Shown piece by piece: positions 52,204 through 61,135 of a DNA stretch of 64,000 bases. How positions within the stretch are numbered: the stretch's first letter is position 1; each line of letters opens with the position of its first letter. The notes under the pieces were generated by a model. It made no database searches. It was not told where the DNA came from and was given only the letters and a program-made list of their open reading frames with translations. Source of the stretch: Rudanella sp031411995 (GTDB taxonomy: Bacteria > Bacteroidota > Bacteroidia > Cytophagales > Spirosomataceae); assembly GCA_031411995.1 (NCBI GenBank), contig JANOCD010000023.1, forward strand, positions 62,001 through 126,000, written 5' to 3'. Both the position numbers and the translations under genes were made by a program.

Positions 52204-52811
52204 AAGGAGAAGAATACGGTTTCGCCTTCGCCCTGAACCCGAATGTCGAACTGGTAAACGACTTGCCCGGTTTGGTCGGTTCGCTGGGCCAGCAACGTGT
52301 GTCGGCGGTCGGCGGGGAGGCTGTTCAGGAGTGGGTCGGTGGCGTTCGCGTCAGTTTCGTCAGCAAAATAAATCCGGGTACGGAGGTCGCGCAGGGAGCC
52401 GCGCATGAACAATAACACCTCGATATGGGGAGCCTCGCCGGGGGTAACAATGCCCGGTTTAAGCGTCGAAAATTGATACCGATGGTCGGGGTTTGTACCG
52501 GTGCCAAGCCGCCCAAAGCCGGTAAAACTTTTATACTCGTTTTTTGCCTCAATCGGGTTAGCCAGGTATTGGCCCCGTGGGTCGGCCTGCCACAGTTCGA
52601 TCATGGCATCGGAAATGGGTTGCCCGTTTCCGTCGATCACGCGGCCCGTTATAAATATCCGCTCGGCTCCGGCATATTCGTCGGGCGTTTGTTCGCCCAC
52701 CAGAGCATGGTTCATCAGGCTATTGTAGGCGTAGCCGTATTGCTCAGCAGTGAGGCTGTAGGCAAAAAATGGCCCAACGGTTTGCGAGGGGGTTTGTGGC
52801 AGGTTGTTCAT
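52200..52811 (-). CDS. pcaG: Protocatechuate 3,4-dioxygenase, alpha subunit
   Basis: From the ATG at 52811 this encodes 203 aa with the intradiol dioxygenase fold (TPSQTVGPFFAYSL, FITGRVIDGNGQPISDAMIELWQADPRGQYL, GIVTPGEAPHIEVLLFMRG). The alpha subunit lacks the full set of iron ligands, as expected. It overlaps pcaH by 1 bp and the CoA transferase by 4 bp, implying tight translational coupling. Confidence 0.93.
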   Translation of the reverse strand: MNNLPQTPSQTVGPFFAYSLTAEQYGYAYNSLMNHALVGEQTPDEYAGAERIFITGRVIDGNGQPISDAMIELWQADPRGQYLANPIEAKNEYKSFTGFGRLGTGTNPDHRYQFSTLKPGIVTPGEAPHIEVLLFMRGSLRDLRTRIYFADETDANATDPLLNSLPADRRHTLLAQRTDQTGQVVYQFDIRVQGEGETVFFSL

Positions 52812-53488
52812 CACTCAAATACGGTTTTATTACGGCCACTCAACACCATATTGAACTCGTAGGCCAGGGCAAATTCGGCTTCGGTCCAGTCCATGCGGAA
52901 TTTGGCAATCAGCAGTTCGCGGGCATGAACCGGGGTCGACTGAAAAATGGGGTCGTAGGCAAACAGGGGGTCGCCGGGGAAATACATTTGGGTCACCAGC
53001 CGTTGTTCGAGTTGATGGCCCAGCACCGAAAAATGAATGTGATTGGGCCGCCAGGCATTGTAATGATTACCCCAGGGATACGCACCGGGTTTAATCGTGT
53101 GGAATGAGTAATTACCCTGACTATCAGTTAATAAGCGACCACCCCCCAGAAAATTTGGGTCCAGCGGGGCATCGTGGATTTCGGCTTTGTGAATGTAGCG
53201 ACCTGCCGAATTGGCCTGCCATATTTCGACCAGTACATTGGGCAGACCCCGTCCACTCTCGTCCATCACCCGGCCCTGCACCTTGATGCGTTCGCCAATG
53301 GGTTCACCATTCACGCGGGCATTTTTGGTCAAATCATTATCGAATTGCCCAATCACCGACTCGCCAAAAACGGGCAAACTACGGTCTTTAAGATAGTCCC
53401 CAACGAGCATCAGGGGCTGGGTTGGTGCCCGCAATAGGGTCGACTTATACGCTGGGTACAAGTGCGGGGGATGGGTGTCATTCACCAT
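52811..53488 (-). CDS. pcaH: Protocatechuate 3,4-dioxygenase, beta subunit
   Basis: This 225-aa protein carries the non-heme Fe(III) ligands of intradiol dioxygenases: Tyr98 (GRYIHK), Tyr137 (PGAYPW), His150 and His152 (RPNHIHFS). Together with PcaG it opens the protocatechuate ring between carbons 3 and 4 to give beta-carboxymuconate. It overlaps pcaC by 1 bp. Confidence 0.95.
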   Translation of the reverse strand: MVNDTHPPHLYPAYKSTLLRAPTQPLMLVGDYLKDRSLPVFGESVIGQFDNDLTKNARVNGEPIGERIKVQGRVMDESGRGLPNVLVEIWQANSAGRYIHKAEIHDAPLDPNFLGGGRLLTDSQGNYSFHTIKPGAYPWGNHYNAWRPNHIHFSVLGHQLEQRLVTQMYFPGDPLFAYDPIFQSTPVHARELLIAKFRMDWTEAEFALAYEFNMVLSGRNKTVFE

Positions 53489-53865
53489 TATGCATTACCG
53501 TTAAAGATTTCTTTTGCGATTTTCATGGCTCCATTCGTGACGGGGACACCCGCGTAGATAGCGGTGTGCAATAGCACTTCTTTCACCTCATCGGGGGTAG
53601 CACCGGTGTTGCGGGTGGCCCGAATGTGCATGGCCAACTCGTCTTCGTGGCCCAATGCCGCCAGCAAGGCAATCGTAATCAGGCTGCGTTCGCGGTGCGT
53701 CAGGCCCGGTCTCGACCAAATGCTACCCCAGGCATTTTCGGTGATGTATTGCTGAAAATCAGCATCGAAGTCCGTTTTGTTGACTTCGGCCCGATCCACG
53801 TGCGCATCGCCCAAAACGGCCCGACGGGTGGCCATCCCCTGTTCATACAAGTCGTCTCTATTCAT
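53488..53865 (-). CDS. pcaC: 4-carboxymuconolactone decarboxylase
   Basis: From the ATG at 53865 this encodes about 125 aa of the CMD family: WGSIWSRPGLTHRERSLITIALLAALGHEDELAMHIRAT and GATPDEVKEVLLHTAIYAGVP. It makes beta-ketoadipate enol-lactone from carboxymuconolactone. It is the first gene of the pca operon, transcribed away from the AraC regulator. The next expected enzyme, PcaD (enol-lactone hydrolase), is not in the operon. Confidence 0.94.
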   Translation of the reverse strand: MNRDDLYEQGMATRRAVLGDAHVDRAEVNKTDFDADFQQYITENAWGSIWSRPGLTHRERSLITIALLAALGHEDELAMHIRATRNTGATPDEVKEVLLHTAIYAGVPVTNGAMKIAKEIFNGNA

Positions 53866-53989
53866 GCAGCTATTCGGTTGGGGGTAGTATCGCAAAAGTA
53901 GAACAAGGGCTAATTCTGTATTTAGGACAAAGCGGTGTTAAATAGAGACAAATCATACATTGCCGTTTGTCGATGCACTGACTGATACG

Positions 53990-54910
53990 ATGAAACGTAA
54001 AATACAAAATTACGACGGGCTATATGGCGATCAAAACCCGGTTATTTTACCGGATTTCGTGCAGGTCGAACGCATCGAAACACGAAGTCACCGGCACAAA
54101 TGGGTCATAAAACCACATATGCACTCGCAACTGTTTCAGGTGTTTTGTGTCGAATCGGGTCAGGGGATGGTATGGTCCGAATCGGGCGAGTTACCCTTTG
54201 AAAGCCCCTGCCTGCTGATGATCCCCGAAAATACGCTGCATGGGTTCCGTTACCAGACAGAGGGAGCCGGAACAGTTCTAACCATTTCGGCTTCGTTCAT
54301 CGACGAACTGACCGCCAACGCGCCAATCCTGACATTGCAAAGCAATCAGGTTCAGGTTGTTAACTTAAAAAATCAACTCAAATGGTTTGGCTTCCTGAAA
54401 ACCCTGCTGGAGCGGTTGAGTGAGGAAGCGGGCCTGAACGCGCCCGGTGATGGGTCGCCGGGTGACACTTTGCGAGGGCGCGAGTTTGTGTTAAAATCGC
54501 TGTTGACGGCTCTGATCACCGACGTTTTCTGGTATGTAGGGCAACAAAGCCGAAGCGATGCATTCCCAAAAAACCGGAGTTTATCGCTTTTTCGAACGTT
54601 TCAGAAAAGCATTCGGAAAACCCGAAATCCACAGAAAAACATTACGCACTATGCTCGGGAACAGCACATTACGGCTGTTCACCTGAACCGGGTTTGCCGC
54701 GATCTGGTCCAGAAATCGGCCATGCAGGTGGTCTATGACTATTTTCTGACCGAAGCCCGTAACTACCTCACCCACACCGATTATACCATTGCCGAAGTGG
54801 CCTACCGGCTGAATTTTGAAGACCCGGCCTACTTCTCCCGGCTCTTCAAAAAACAAACCGGCATCACCCCAACCGCTTTTCGGCAGCAGGAGTCGGCTGT
54901 CCCGGCCTAA
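53990..54910 (+). CDS. pobR: AraC-family regulator of PobR type
   Basis: This 306-aa regulator (ATG at 53990; the TTG at 53960 is less likely) has an N-terminal cupin sensor with VERIETRSHRHKWVIKPHMHSQLFQVFCVESGQGMVWSE, close to PobR/AraC regulators of hydroxybenzoate genes. The two C-terminal HTH motifs (YAREQHITAVHLNRVCRDLVQKSA, TIAEVAYRLNFEDPAYFSRLFKKQTGITPTAFR) bind DNA. Divergent from pcaC, it probably activates the pca operon in response to an aromatic acid. Confidence 0.85.
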   Translation: MKRKIQNYDGLYGDQNPVILPDFVQVERIETRSHRHKWVIKPHMHSQLFQVFCVESGQGMVWSESGELPFESPCLLMIPENTLHGFRYQTEGAGTVLTISASFIDELTANAPILTLQSNQVQVVNLKNQLKWFGFLKTLLERLSEEAGLNAPGDGSPGDTLRGREFVLKSLLTALITDVFWYVGQQSRSDAFPKNRSLSLFRTFQKSIRKTRNPQKNITHYAREQHITAVHLNRVCRDLVQKSAMQVVYDYFLTEARNYLTHTDYTIAEVAYRLNFEDPAYFSRLFKKQTGITPTAFRQQESAVPA

Positions 54911-54958
54911 CATAGGCATTAGACAAACTAAACATAATGGCTCCTGTCCAGTACATGT

Positions 54959-56209
54959 TTATTGTTGTTCTTCTCTCAGAATAGAGTGCCCCATTTTGTC
55001 GCGCTTGGTGCGGAGGTAGACTTCGTTGTAGGGATTGGCCGCCATTTCAATGGGCACCGTATCCACAATCTCGATGCCGTAGCCCATCAGGCCCGCGCGT
55101 TTCTTGGGGTTATTCGAAATGAGTTTCACTTTTCGGATGTCCAGATCGCGGAGAATTTGCGCCCCCACGCCATAGTCGCGGGCATCCATTGGCAAACCCA
55201 GTTCGAGGTTGGCTTCCACCGTGTCGCGGCCCATCTCCTGAAGTTTGTAGGCTTTCAGCTTGTTAATCAGGCCAATACCACGCCCCTCCTGATTCATGTA
55301 GACCACCACGCCTTTACCTTCTTTCTCCACCATTTTCATAGCCGCGTGCAGTTGTCCCCCGCAATCGCAGCGGCACGATCCGAAAATGTCGCCCGTTACG
55401 CAGGAGGAGTGAACCCGCACTAACACCTCTTCGTCGGATTCCCAATGGCCCTTCACAAGGGCCAAATGCGTATCGCCGGTATTGCTTTGTTTGAAGGCAA
55501 TGAGGTCGAAATGGCCCCACTCGGTCGGCATGTCAACCCCGATCTCGCGCCGAATCAAGCTCTCGGTCCGAAGCCGATACTCGATCAGATCCTGAATACT
55601 CACCAGCACCATGCCGAATCGGTCGGCCATCACGCGGAGTTCAGGCAAACGAGCCATGCTGCCATCTTCGTTCAATATCTCGATCAACACGCCAGCCGGC
55701 TGCAAACCCGCCAGCCGGGCAAAATCAACGGCGGCTTCGGTGTGGCCCGACCGGCGGATAACGCCCCCTTCAACCGCCCTAAGCGGGAAAATATGGCCGG
55801 GTCGACCCAAGTCTTCGGGTTTGGTGTCGGGGTGAACGAGTGCCTGAATCGTTTTAGAGCGGTCGGAAGCCGAAATGCCCGTGGTGCAACCCTGCCCCAG
55901 CAAATCGACCGATACGGTAAACGGTGTTGTATGCACCGATGTATTGTCGCCCACCATCATGGTCAGGCCAAGTTCGGCGCAGCGTTCAATGGTCAGGGGG
56001 GCGCACATGAGACCCCGGCCTTCTTTGGTCATGAAATTGACCATTTCGGGGGTTGTTTTTTCGGCGGCACAAATCATGTCCCCTTCGTTCTCGCGATCCT
56101 CATCGTCAACGACAATGATAATTTTTCCGTCGCGAATAGCAGCAATGGCATCCTCAATCCGGTCGAGCCGAATAGGCTTGTCGTTGTTGCTGGTATTATT
56201 ATTGCTCAT
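54959..56209 (-). CDS. ribBA: Bifunctional 3,4-dihydroxy-2-butanone-4-phosphate synthase / GTP cyclohydrolase II
   Basis: This 416-aa riboflavin enzyme has an N-terminal RibB half with DDEDRENEGDM, VSVDLLGQGCTTGISASDRSKT, GRPGHIFPLRA. Its C-terminal RibA half has the zinc-binding cysteines in SSCVTGDIFGSCRCDCGGQL and NQEGRGIGL. It makes both precursors of the flavin ring. No FMN riboswitch is apparent upstream. A long stop-free antisense frame over its 3' half is a composition artefact. Confidence 0.96.
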   Translation of the reverse strand: MSNNNTSNNDKPIRLDRIEDAIAAIRDGKIIIVVDDEDRENEGDMICAAEKTTPEMVNFMTKEGRGLMCAPLTIERCAELGLTMMVGDNTSVHTTPFTVSVDLLGQGCTTGISASDRSKTIQALVHPDTKPEDLGRPGHIFPLRAVEGGVIRRSGHTEAAVDFARLAGLQPAGVLIEILNEDGSMARLPELRVMADRFGMVLVSIQDLIEYRLRTESLIRREIGVDMPTEWGHFDLIAFKQSNTGDTHLALVKGHWESDEEVLVRVHSSCVTGDIFGSCRCDCGGQLHAAMKMVEKEGKGVVVYMNQEGRGIGLINKLKAYKLQEMGRDTVEANLELGLPMDARDYGVGAQILRDLDIRKVKLISNNPKKRAGLMGYGIEIVDTVPIEMAANPYNEVYLRTKRDKMGHSILREEQQ

Positions 56210-56262
56210 AGTTTGTGTACTGCCAGCAGGTGGAATAACTTTGATAAACTAACCAATCGTTA

Positions 56263-56270
56263 CAAAGATA
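56263..56270 (-). promoter_or_regulatory. Putative ribBA -7 element
   Basis: On the minus strand TATCTTTG matches TAnnTTTG and lies 54 bp upstream of the ribBA start. A convincing -33 TTTG at the usual distance is not present, so the call is weak. Confidence 0.3.
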
Positions 56271-56362
56271 CGTTCGAGTGTGCGCTAAAACGCCCCCGCA
56301 AGCCGTTGATACATCAACAGCAAACCATCTTTGTATCACGATCAAACAGTTACCTTTTTTCC

Positions 56363-58345
56363 GTGAATAGTTCTCCGAATTGCCCGGCCCGTTGGCTCGT
56401 GATGGTGGTATTGTGTGCCTGGATAACGCTGGGTAGTGGTCCTGTTTTGGCACAGAACCTCTGCAATGATATGACCGTTGTAAAAGGTGGATTTGCATTA
56501 AATCGAGCTAGGGCGTGTGTGAATGGCCCCATTTCAGTTTCCAACACAGTAGCTGGGGCACAAGCTATCAATTACATTTTTGGGTATGATGGGATAAACC
56601 TGACAGGCTCAATTCCGACCATATTGTCGCCAATTGTTAGCCGCTCATTTTCTGCCCCAGGCTCCTATACAATTCTGCAATATGGAACTTCGATGGCCAG
56701 TCCGTTAGCCAAATGCGAAACGGTAACGATCATGTCGAATACCTCGGTTGATTTTTCGGTTCAGGCGTGTGCCAACCGGCAGGCAACCGTTAGTTTTCAG
56801 TTGACTCCGGCCACCGATCAATACGATGAATTTGAAGTGACCTGGGGCGATGGCGTTATCCAAACGTACCCCATGTCGGCCATCCGGGCAGGATCAATTG
56901 GCCATCAATACCCTACCACCAACTCCTATCAGATCAGCATTCGGGGTGTTTACAAAGACATTCCTGATTGCAGAGCGCAGGAGGGCGTTCGGCGGGTTGT
57001 GCCGCTGGATGGAAACGCTACCGAACCCTTTATTTCGCAACTGGGCATTCTAAACGAAACATCAGGACAAATGCGGATTCAGGGGCCAGCTAACACGACG
57101 TTTGAAGTACTGCACAAACAGCCCGACGGCACCTTTAAAACGCTTACTGATACCCAAAGAGATGGGAGCAATTATATTTTTGCCCTCCCCACCACCACGC
57201 CCCAATGCTTCAAGGTACAGGCGGTCAGTAGCTGCGTGGCCGCAACCAGCAGTCAGGAATATTGCACCATTGTGCTGGATGCTAAAGCAAATCCCGGCCA
57301 GAACAACCTGTCTTGGACTCCCTATACGGGCACATCGCCCACTATTTTCTGGCGGCTTCTGCGCAACTCAGCCCCGGTAGGCATTCCGGGAAACACCAAC
57401 AAAGCCACCAGAACCTACACCGACCAAAACGGCATCCGGTGCAATACGCCCTATTGTTATCAGATCACCGCCGAAGCCGGGCGTACTACCATTATCTCGA
57501 ACCCCATTTGTGTGACGGGGATCAGCAATAACCAGCCTAACTCCTTAAGCAACATAACCGTATCGGTGCAGAGTAACGGGCAGGTCGAAATCAGAACCAC
57601 CGATCCAAACCCAACCGGGGGCGGCACGTATACCCTGATTGTGGGACGAGCCGACAGCCCCGGCGGACCGTTTCGGGAGATCGGGCAGGCAACCAATCAG
57701 GCCAGCTTCAACGACCCAACAGCCCGCACTGCCGACCAATCCTACTGCTATCAGCTTACATTACGAAACGAATGCGGTGAATTGTCTCCCCCTTCTTCTC
57801 CCGCCTGCACCGTTCATTTGACCTCCAAAACACCCAGTGCCCTCGACTGGTCCGCCGATTCGCCTTTTGGGAACAAACCCGTTGTTGAATACGAAGTTGT
57901 TTTCCTCGACCGGGATTCGGGTGTTGAGATCAAACGGCAATCGGTGGGGGGCAACACCCATTTTGAACCCGACCGCAACGACCCCGACATTGCCACCTAT
58001 CGCTACGAAATTGTGGCGTTGAATGCCAATAGGCAAACCAGTCGGTCGAATCCGTATGAACTTCAGATAGAAGCAGGTATCTTTGCTCCTACTGCGTTCG
58101 CGCCCAACGGGGCCAATAGCCGCTTCCAGGTGAAAGGCGATTTCACCGACGATTTCAGGCTCACGATCTTTAACCGGTGGGGAGCCGTGATTTATTCCAC
58201 AACCAGTTTCAACGATGAAGATGGCTGGGATGGAACCGCCGGTGGGCAACCTGCCCCCGGAGGCACCTATGCCTGGCGGGCCGAAGTGCGCGACAAAGCC
58301 GGTAAACAAACCGTCAAGGCCAGTTCGGTGTTATTGATTAGATAA
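56363..58345 (+). CDS. Secreted protein with type B T9SS (gliding-associated) C-terminal domain
   Basis: This 660-aa protein (GTG at 56363; ATG at 56402 also possible) has a signal peptide (PVLAQ) and a series of immunoglobulin- or fibronectin-like beta domains (FEVTWGDGVIQTYPM, NNLSWTPYTGTSPTIFWRLLRN, GQVEIRTTDPNPTGGGTY, LDWSADSPFGNKP). It ends with the gliding-motility-associated type B sorting domain (FAPTAFAPNG...FRLTIFNRWGAVIYST...WDGTAGGQPAPGGTYAWRAEVRDKAGK). It should be exported and attached to the cell surface by the type IX system, probably as an adhesin-like protein. Confidence 0.85.
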   Translation: MNSSPNCPARWLVMVVLCAWITLGSGPVLAQNLCNDMTVVKGGFALNRARACVNGPISVSNTVAGAQAINYIFGYDGINLTGSIPTILSPIVSRSFSAPGSYTILQYGTSMASPLAKCETVTIMSNTSVDFSVQACANRQATVSFQLTPATDQYDEFEVTWGDGVIQTYPMSAIRAGSIGHQYPTTNSYQISIRGVYKDIPDCRAQEGVRRVVPLDGNATEPFISQLGILNETSGQMRIQGPANTTFEVLHKQPDGTFKTLTDTQRDGSNYIFALPTTTPQCFKVQAVSSCVAATSSQEYCTIVLDAKANPGQNNLSWTPYTGTSPTIFWRLLRNSAPVGIPGNTNKATRTYTDQNGIRCNTPYCYQITAEAGRTTIISNPICVTGISNNQPNSLSNITVSVQSNGQVEIRTTDPNPTGGGTYTLIVGRADSPGGPFREIGQATNQASFNDPTARTADQSYCYQLTLRNECGELSPPSSPACTVHLTSKTPSALDWSADSPFGNKPVVEYEVVFLDRDSGVEIKRQSVGGNTHFEPDRNDPDIATYRYEIVALNANRQTSRSNPYELQIEAGIFAPTAFAPNGANSRFQVKGDFTDDFRLTIFNRWGAVIYSTTSFNDEDGWDGTAGGQPAPGGTYAWRAEVRDKAGKQTVKASSVLLIR

Positions 58346-58355
58346 CGGAAAAAAT

Positions 58356-58703
58356 ATGTTCGGGAACTTAGGGAATATGATGGATATGGTCGGGAAGATG
58401 AAGGACATTCAGGCCCGAATGCAGGAAGCGCAACAGAGCCTCTCGACACTTACCCAAACCGGTGAATCAGGTGCGGGTATGGTGCGGGCAACCGTGAATG
58501 GACTGAAACAGGTGGTGACTATTGATATTGACCCCGACCTGATTAAAGTTGACGATCGCGAAATGTTGCAGGATTTAGTGGTAGCTGCCATCAACAAAGC
58601 GATGGATACGATGGAACCCAGAATTCGTGAACACCTTAAAAAATCAACGGAAGGGCTGTTGCCCAACATCCCTGGTATGGACTTGGGGAACATGATGCCC
58701 TAA
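58356..58703 (+). CDS. YbaB/EbfC family nucleoid-associated protein
   Basis: This 115-aa protein has the typical helical start (KMKDIQARMQEAQQSL) followed by a beta-sheet (GMVRATVNGLKQVVTIDIDPDLI) and a helical tail (MLQDLVVAAINKAMDTMEPRI). YbaB/EbfC dimers bind DNA nonspecifically. Its stop codon overlaps the start of the downstream glycosyltransferase by 1 bp, and it begins 10 bp after the T9SS cargo gene. Confidence 0.95.
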   Translation: MFGNLGNMMDMVGKMKDIQARMQEAQQSLSTLTQTGESGAGMVRATVNGLKQVVTIDIDPDLIKVDDREMLQDLVVAAINKAMDTMEPRIREHLKKSTEGLLPNIPGMDLGNMMP

Positions 58704-59722
58704 TGGACCGACTTGCTATCGTTATTCTAAATTATAACGGTCAGAAATTTTTACAACAGTTTTTACCGTCGGTCATTCAACATGCCGACGGTTATCCGGT
58801 ATACGTTGCCGACAATGCCTCTACTGATGGTTCGGTTGCGTTCTTAAAAACTCATTTTACCACTGTACGGGTTATTGAGTTGCCCCAAAACACGGGGTAT
58901 GCGGGCGGCTATAACGAAGCCCTCCAGGTGATTCACCGGGATTACAGCGGGGCTACTTACTACGCCCTGGTCAACTCCGACATTGAACCAACGCCCAACT
59001 GGATCAGCCCGATTCTTCAGCTCATGGACCGGCATCCCCGCATAGCCGCCTGTCAGCCAAAAATCCGCGATTATTCCCGGCGCGACTATTTTGAACACGC
59101 GGGGGCCGCCGGGGGCTTCATCGACTATCTGGGCTACGTGTTTTGCCGGGGTCGGGTGTTTGCCACCTTCGAAACCGATCATGGTCAATATGACGATAGC
59201 AGGCGGGTTTTTTGGGCAACGGGAGCCTGTCTGGTTGTTCGGGCCGATATTTTCCATCAGTCAGGCGGATTCGATGCTCATTTTTTCGCCCACATGGAAG
59301 AAATCGACTGGTGCTGGCGCATTCAGCGACTTGGTCACGAGGCCTGGGTCTGCGGGGAATCGGTGGTGTATCATGTTGGCGGTGGCACCCTTCCCAAAGT
59401 GAATCCCCACAAAACCTATCTGAATTACCGCAACAGCCTTTACATGCTCTACAAAAACCTGCCCTCGCGCTGGTTGTGGCCCAAAATCATGTACCGCCTG
59501 GTACTGGATGGCCTGTCGTCGGTTTTGTTTCTGAAGCAGGGGCAATTTGCCGATGTTTGGGCCATTATCCGGGCGCACTTTGCTTTCTATGGCCATTTGT
59601 CCACCCTCCGTGGGCAACGGAAGCAACTCAAACCCCAGCAACAATTATCCGAATTGCCCGTGCTTCAGCAAAGCATCGTCTGGCAATATTTTGGCAAGGG
59701 CAAGAAAATGTTTCAACTATAA
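58703..59722 (+). CDS. Glycosyltransferase family 2
   Basis: This 339-aa GT-A enzyme shows LAIVILNYNGQKFLQQFLPSV, ADNASTDGSV, PQNTGYAGGYNEAL and the metal/nucleotide-binding VNSDIEPTPNW. Acceptor-side motifs include WATGACLVVRADIF and HMEEIDWCWRIQRLG. It probably adds a sugar such as rhamnose to a surface polysaccharide; the substrate cannot be told from sequence alone. Start overlaps ybaB stop (1 bp); its 3' end overlaps pspC by 6 bp. Confidence 0.93.
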   Translation: MDRLAIVILNYNGQKFLQQFLPSVIQHADGYPVYVADNASTDGSVAFLKTHFTTVRVIELPQNTGYAGGYNEALQVIHRDYSGATYYALVNSDIEPTPNWISPILQLMDRHPRIAACQPKIRDYSRRDYFEHAGAAGGFIDYLGYVFCRGRVFATFETDHGQYDDSRRVFWATGACLVVRADIFHQSGGFDAHFFAHMEEIDWCWRIQRLGHEAWVCGESVVYHVGGGTLPKVNPHKTYLNYRNSLYMLYKNLPSRWLWPKIMYRLVLDGLSSVLFLKQGQFADVWAIIRAHFAFYGHLSTLRGQRKQLKPQQQLSELPVLQQSIVWQYFGKGKKMFQL

Positions 59723-59938
59723 TTCCCAAACCGTTGGGTGTGCGTGGCGACGGAGATGCTTGTTCATCTCCATCCAGAAAGCCATCACCAGGTAAATGAT
59801 AACGGGGGAGCCAAGTGTTAAAAATGACGTATAAATAAAGTACAGCCGTATACTACTGGCTGAAATATTCATTTTCTCGCCTAAAAAAGTACAAACGCCA
59901 AAGGCTTGTTTCTCGATGAAGTATCTCAATTTGTCCAT
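59717..59938 (-). CDS. PspC-domain membrane protein
   Basis: From the ATG at 59938 this encodes 73 aa of the PspC family: KQAFGVCTFLGEKMNISASSIRLYFIYTSFLTLGSPVIIYLVMAFWM, with one or two membrane segments. PspC proteins are inner-membrane envelope-stress components. It is convergent with the glycosyltransferase and overlaps it by 6 bp. No pspA or pspB is nearby. Confidence 0.9.
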   Translation of the reverse strand: MDKLRYFIEKQAFGVCTFLGEKMNISASSIRLYFIYTSFLTLGSPVIIYLVMAFWMEMNKHLRRHAHPTVWEL

Positions 59939-60267
59939 AAGGTATATAGGCAATAGTTGATTTGTCTGAGGGGTGTGTTCGTATTAAAAACGGCAGGTCT
60001 GTTTGGTTTGTTTAATGCGCTGATACATACATAGTCAGGCATTTATTTAACGGCTTCAAATTAATAAGAACTTTTGTGATTGTCTGGAACAAATTTAGTT
60101 GTTTTGTGTTTAAGGAGCGTTGGTAATCTTATTTTGTTACCAACTACTGCCTCGCGGGGTGCGTTCAGTTGATTGCCAAGTACTCTTGTTTGCGTCTTTG
60201 GTGCCTGTTTTTCGTGCTTTGTAGGAGTCGTTTTTTTACATTTTTTTATTTTTACCCTTTTTCAATT
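59939..60267. other. 329-bp intergenic region between divergent pspC and csp
   Basis: AT-rich, non-coding. It must hold the pspC promoter and the promoter and long untranslated leader of the cold-shock gene. A perfect 8-bp hairpin (GTTGGTAA / TTACCAAC, 60119-60144) lies about 125 bp upstream of the csp start codon. I see no RNA gene. Confidence 0.6.
60119..60144 (+). promoter_or_regulatory. Hairpin in the cold-shock leader
   Basis: GTTGGTAA pairs with TTACCAAC around a 10-nt AT-rich loop. It sits in the likely 5' leader of csp and could influence leader folding with temperature. Confidence 0.4.
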
Positions 60268-60462
60268 ATGCAAACAGGAGTCGTTAAATTCTTCAACGAA
60301 AGCAAAGGCTACGGCTTTATCGTTGACGATCAGTCGCAGAAAGAAATTTTCGTACACATTACAGGTCTGAATGGTCTTACCATTCGCGAGCAGGATCAAG
60401 TGTCATACGAGATCGTTGATGGCAAGAAAGGCCTCAACGCCGTTAAGGTTCAGAAACTGTAA
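60268..60462 (+). CDS. csp: Cold-shock protein
   Basis: This 64-aa single cold-shock domain begins MQTGVVKFFNESKGYGFI, with RNA-binding motifs RNP1 (KGYGFI) and RNP2 (IFVHI). It acts as an RNA chaperone. It is monocistronic: a long leader upstream and a clear terminator downstream. Confidence 0.96.
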   Translation: MQTGVVKFFNESKGYGFIVDDQSQKEIFVHITGLNGLTIREQDQVSYEIVDGKKGLNAVKVQKL

Positions 60463-60497
60463 GGAACGCGGGTATAGCCCGCCCTTCATAAAATAAT

Positions 60498-60528
60498 AAA
60501 CCCCGCCCGACAGTCGAGCGGGGTTTTT
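60498..60528 (+). terminator. csp terminator
   Basis: AAACCCCGC pairs with GCGGGGTTT around an 11-nt loop and is followed by T residues, 36 bp after the csp stop codon. Confidence 0.85.
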
Positions 60529-60624
60529 CGTGTTCAAAAGTATTCTATACCGTAGGGGCTAACGCGCCTTGGGTTGTCGATAGGTCGGATGAGAGACTTT
60601 TTTCATCAACGATCCCTAAACAAC

Positions 60625-61017
60625 ATGCACATTACAAAAAAACTACATCGCAGTCTATTGGCTATGCTCGTTATCAGTTTATTGACCCTTCAGAGCTGTG
60701 CCACCATTTTCACCGGCACCCGCGACACCATCCATTTCGACAGTATGCCCGCCGGTGCCAAAGTCAGAATTGACGGGATCGACATGGGCCGCACGCCTGT
60801 TGACATCAGTGTGCAACGAAGCCTCAATGATAAGTTGGTTACGATGCAGTTGGATGGGTACGAAACGCGCACATTCAACCTCAACAAGGAGTTTAACTTT
60901 GTGAGTGTCCTGAATTTGTTTGGTCTGATTGGCTGGGCCGTAGATGCCGCTACCGGAGCCTTAATGAACTACAGTGTGAAACAATACACCATCGAACTCG
61001 ACCCGCGTAAGAACTGA
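60625..61017 (+). CDS. PEGA-domain lipoprotein
   Basis: From the ATG at 60625 this encodes 130 aa, with lipobox LQSC (Cys25) and a PEGA-type domain (FDSMPAGAKVRIDGIDMGRTPVDISVQRSLNDKLVTMQLDGYET). A hydrophobic stretch near the C-terminus (VLNLFGLIGWAVDAATGALMN) resembles proteins of this type in other Bacteroidota. Function unknown; PEGA domains are found in surface and S-layer-associated proteins. Confidence 0.8.
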   Translation: MHITKKLHRSLLAMLVISLLTLQSCATIFTGTRDTIHFDSMPAGAKVRIDGIDMGRTPVDISVQRSLNDKLVTMQLDGYETRTFNLNKEFNFVSVLNLFGLIGWAVDAATGALMNYSVKQYTIELDPRKN

Positions 61018-61045
61018 CACATGCCGGCCTTAGCAAACAACTAAT

Positions 61046-61072
61046 TCCGCTCCATGACAGGGCGGTTTTTTT
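61046..61072 (+). terminator. Weak terminator
   Basis: CCGC and GCGG pair around an 11-nt loop, followed by T7. Short stem, so termination is uncertain. Confidence 0.45.
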
Positions 61073-61135
61073 GTTTGTTTGTGGTTTTATCTTTTCCGGC
61101 TATTTTTACGCGAACCATTTTTTTTACCTTTTCAT

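Noticed and set aside
55445..56362. A long stop-free plus-strand frame continuous with the T9SS type B gene
   Set aside because: It lies antisense to ribBA, has no start, and its translation shows no domain or signal; the real gene begins at the signal peptide near 56363.
56210..56362. FMN riboswitch in front of ribBA
   Set aside because: The short upstream region shows none of the conserved RFN stems; only promoter-like elements are visible.
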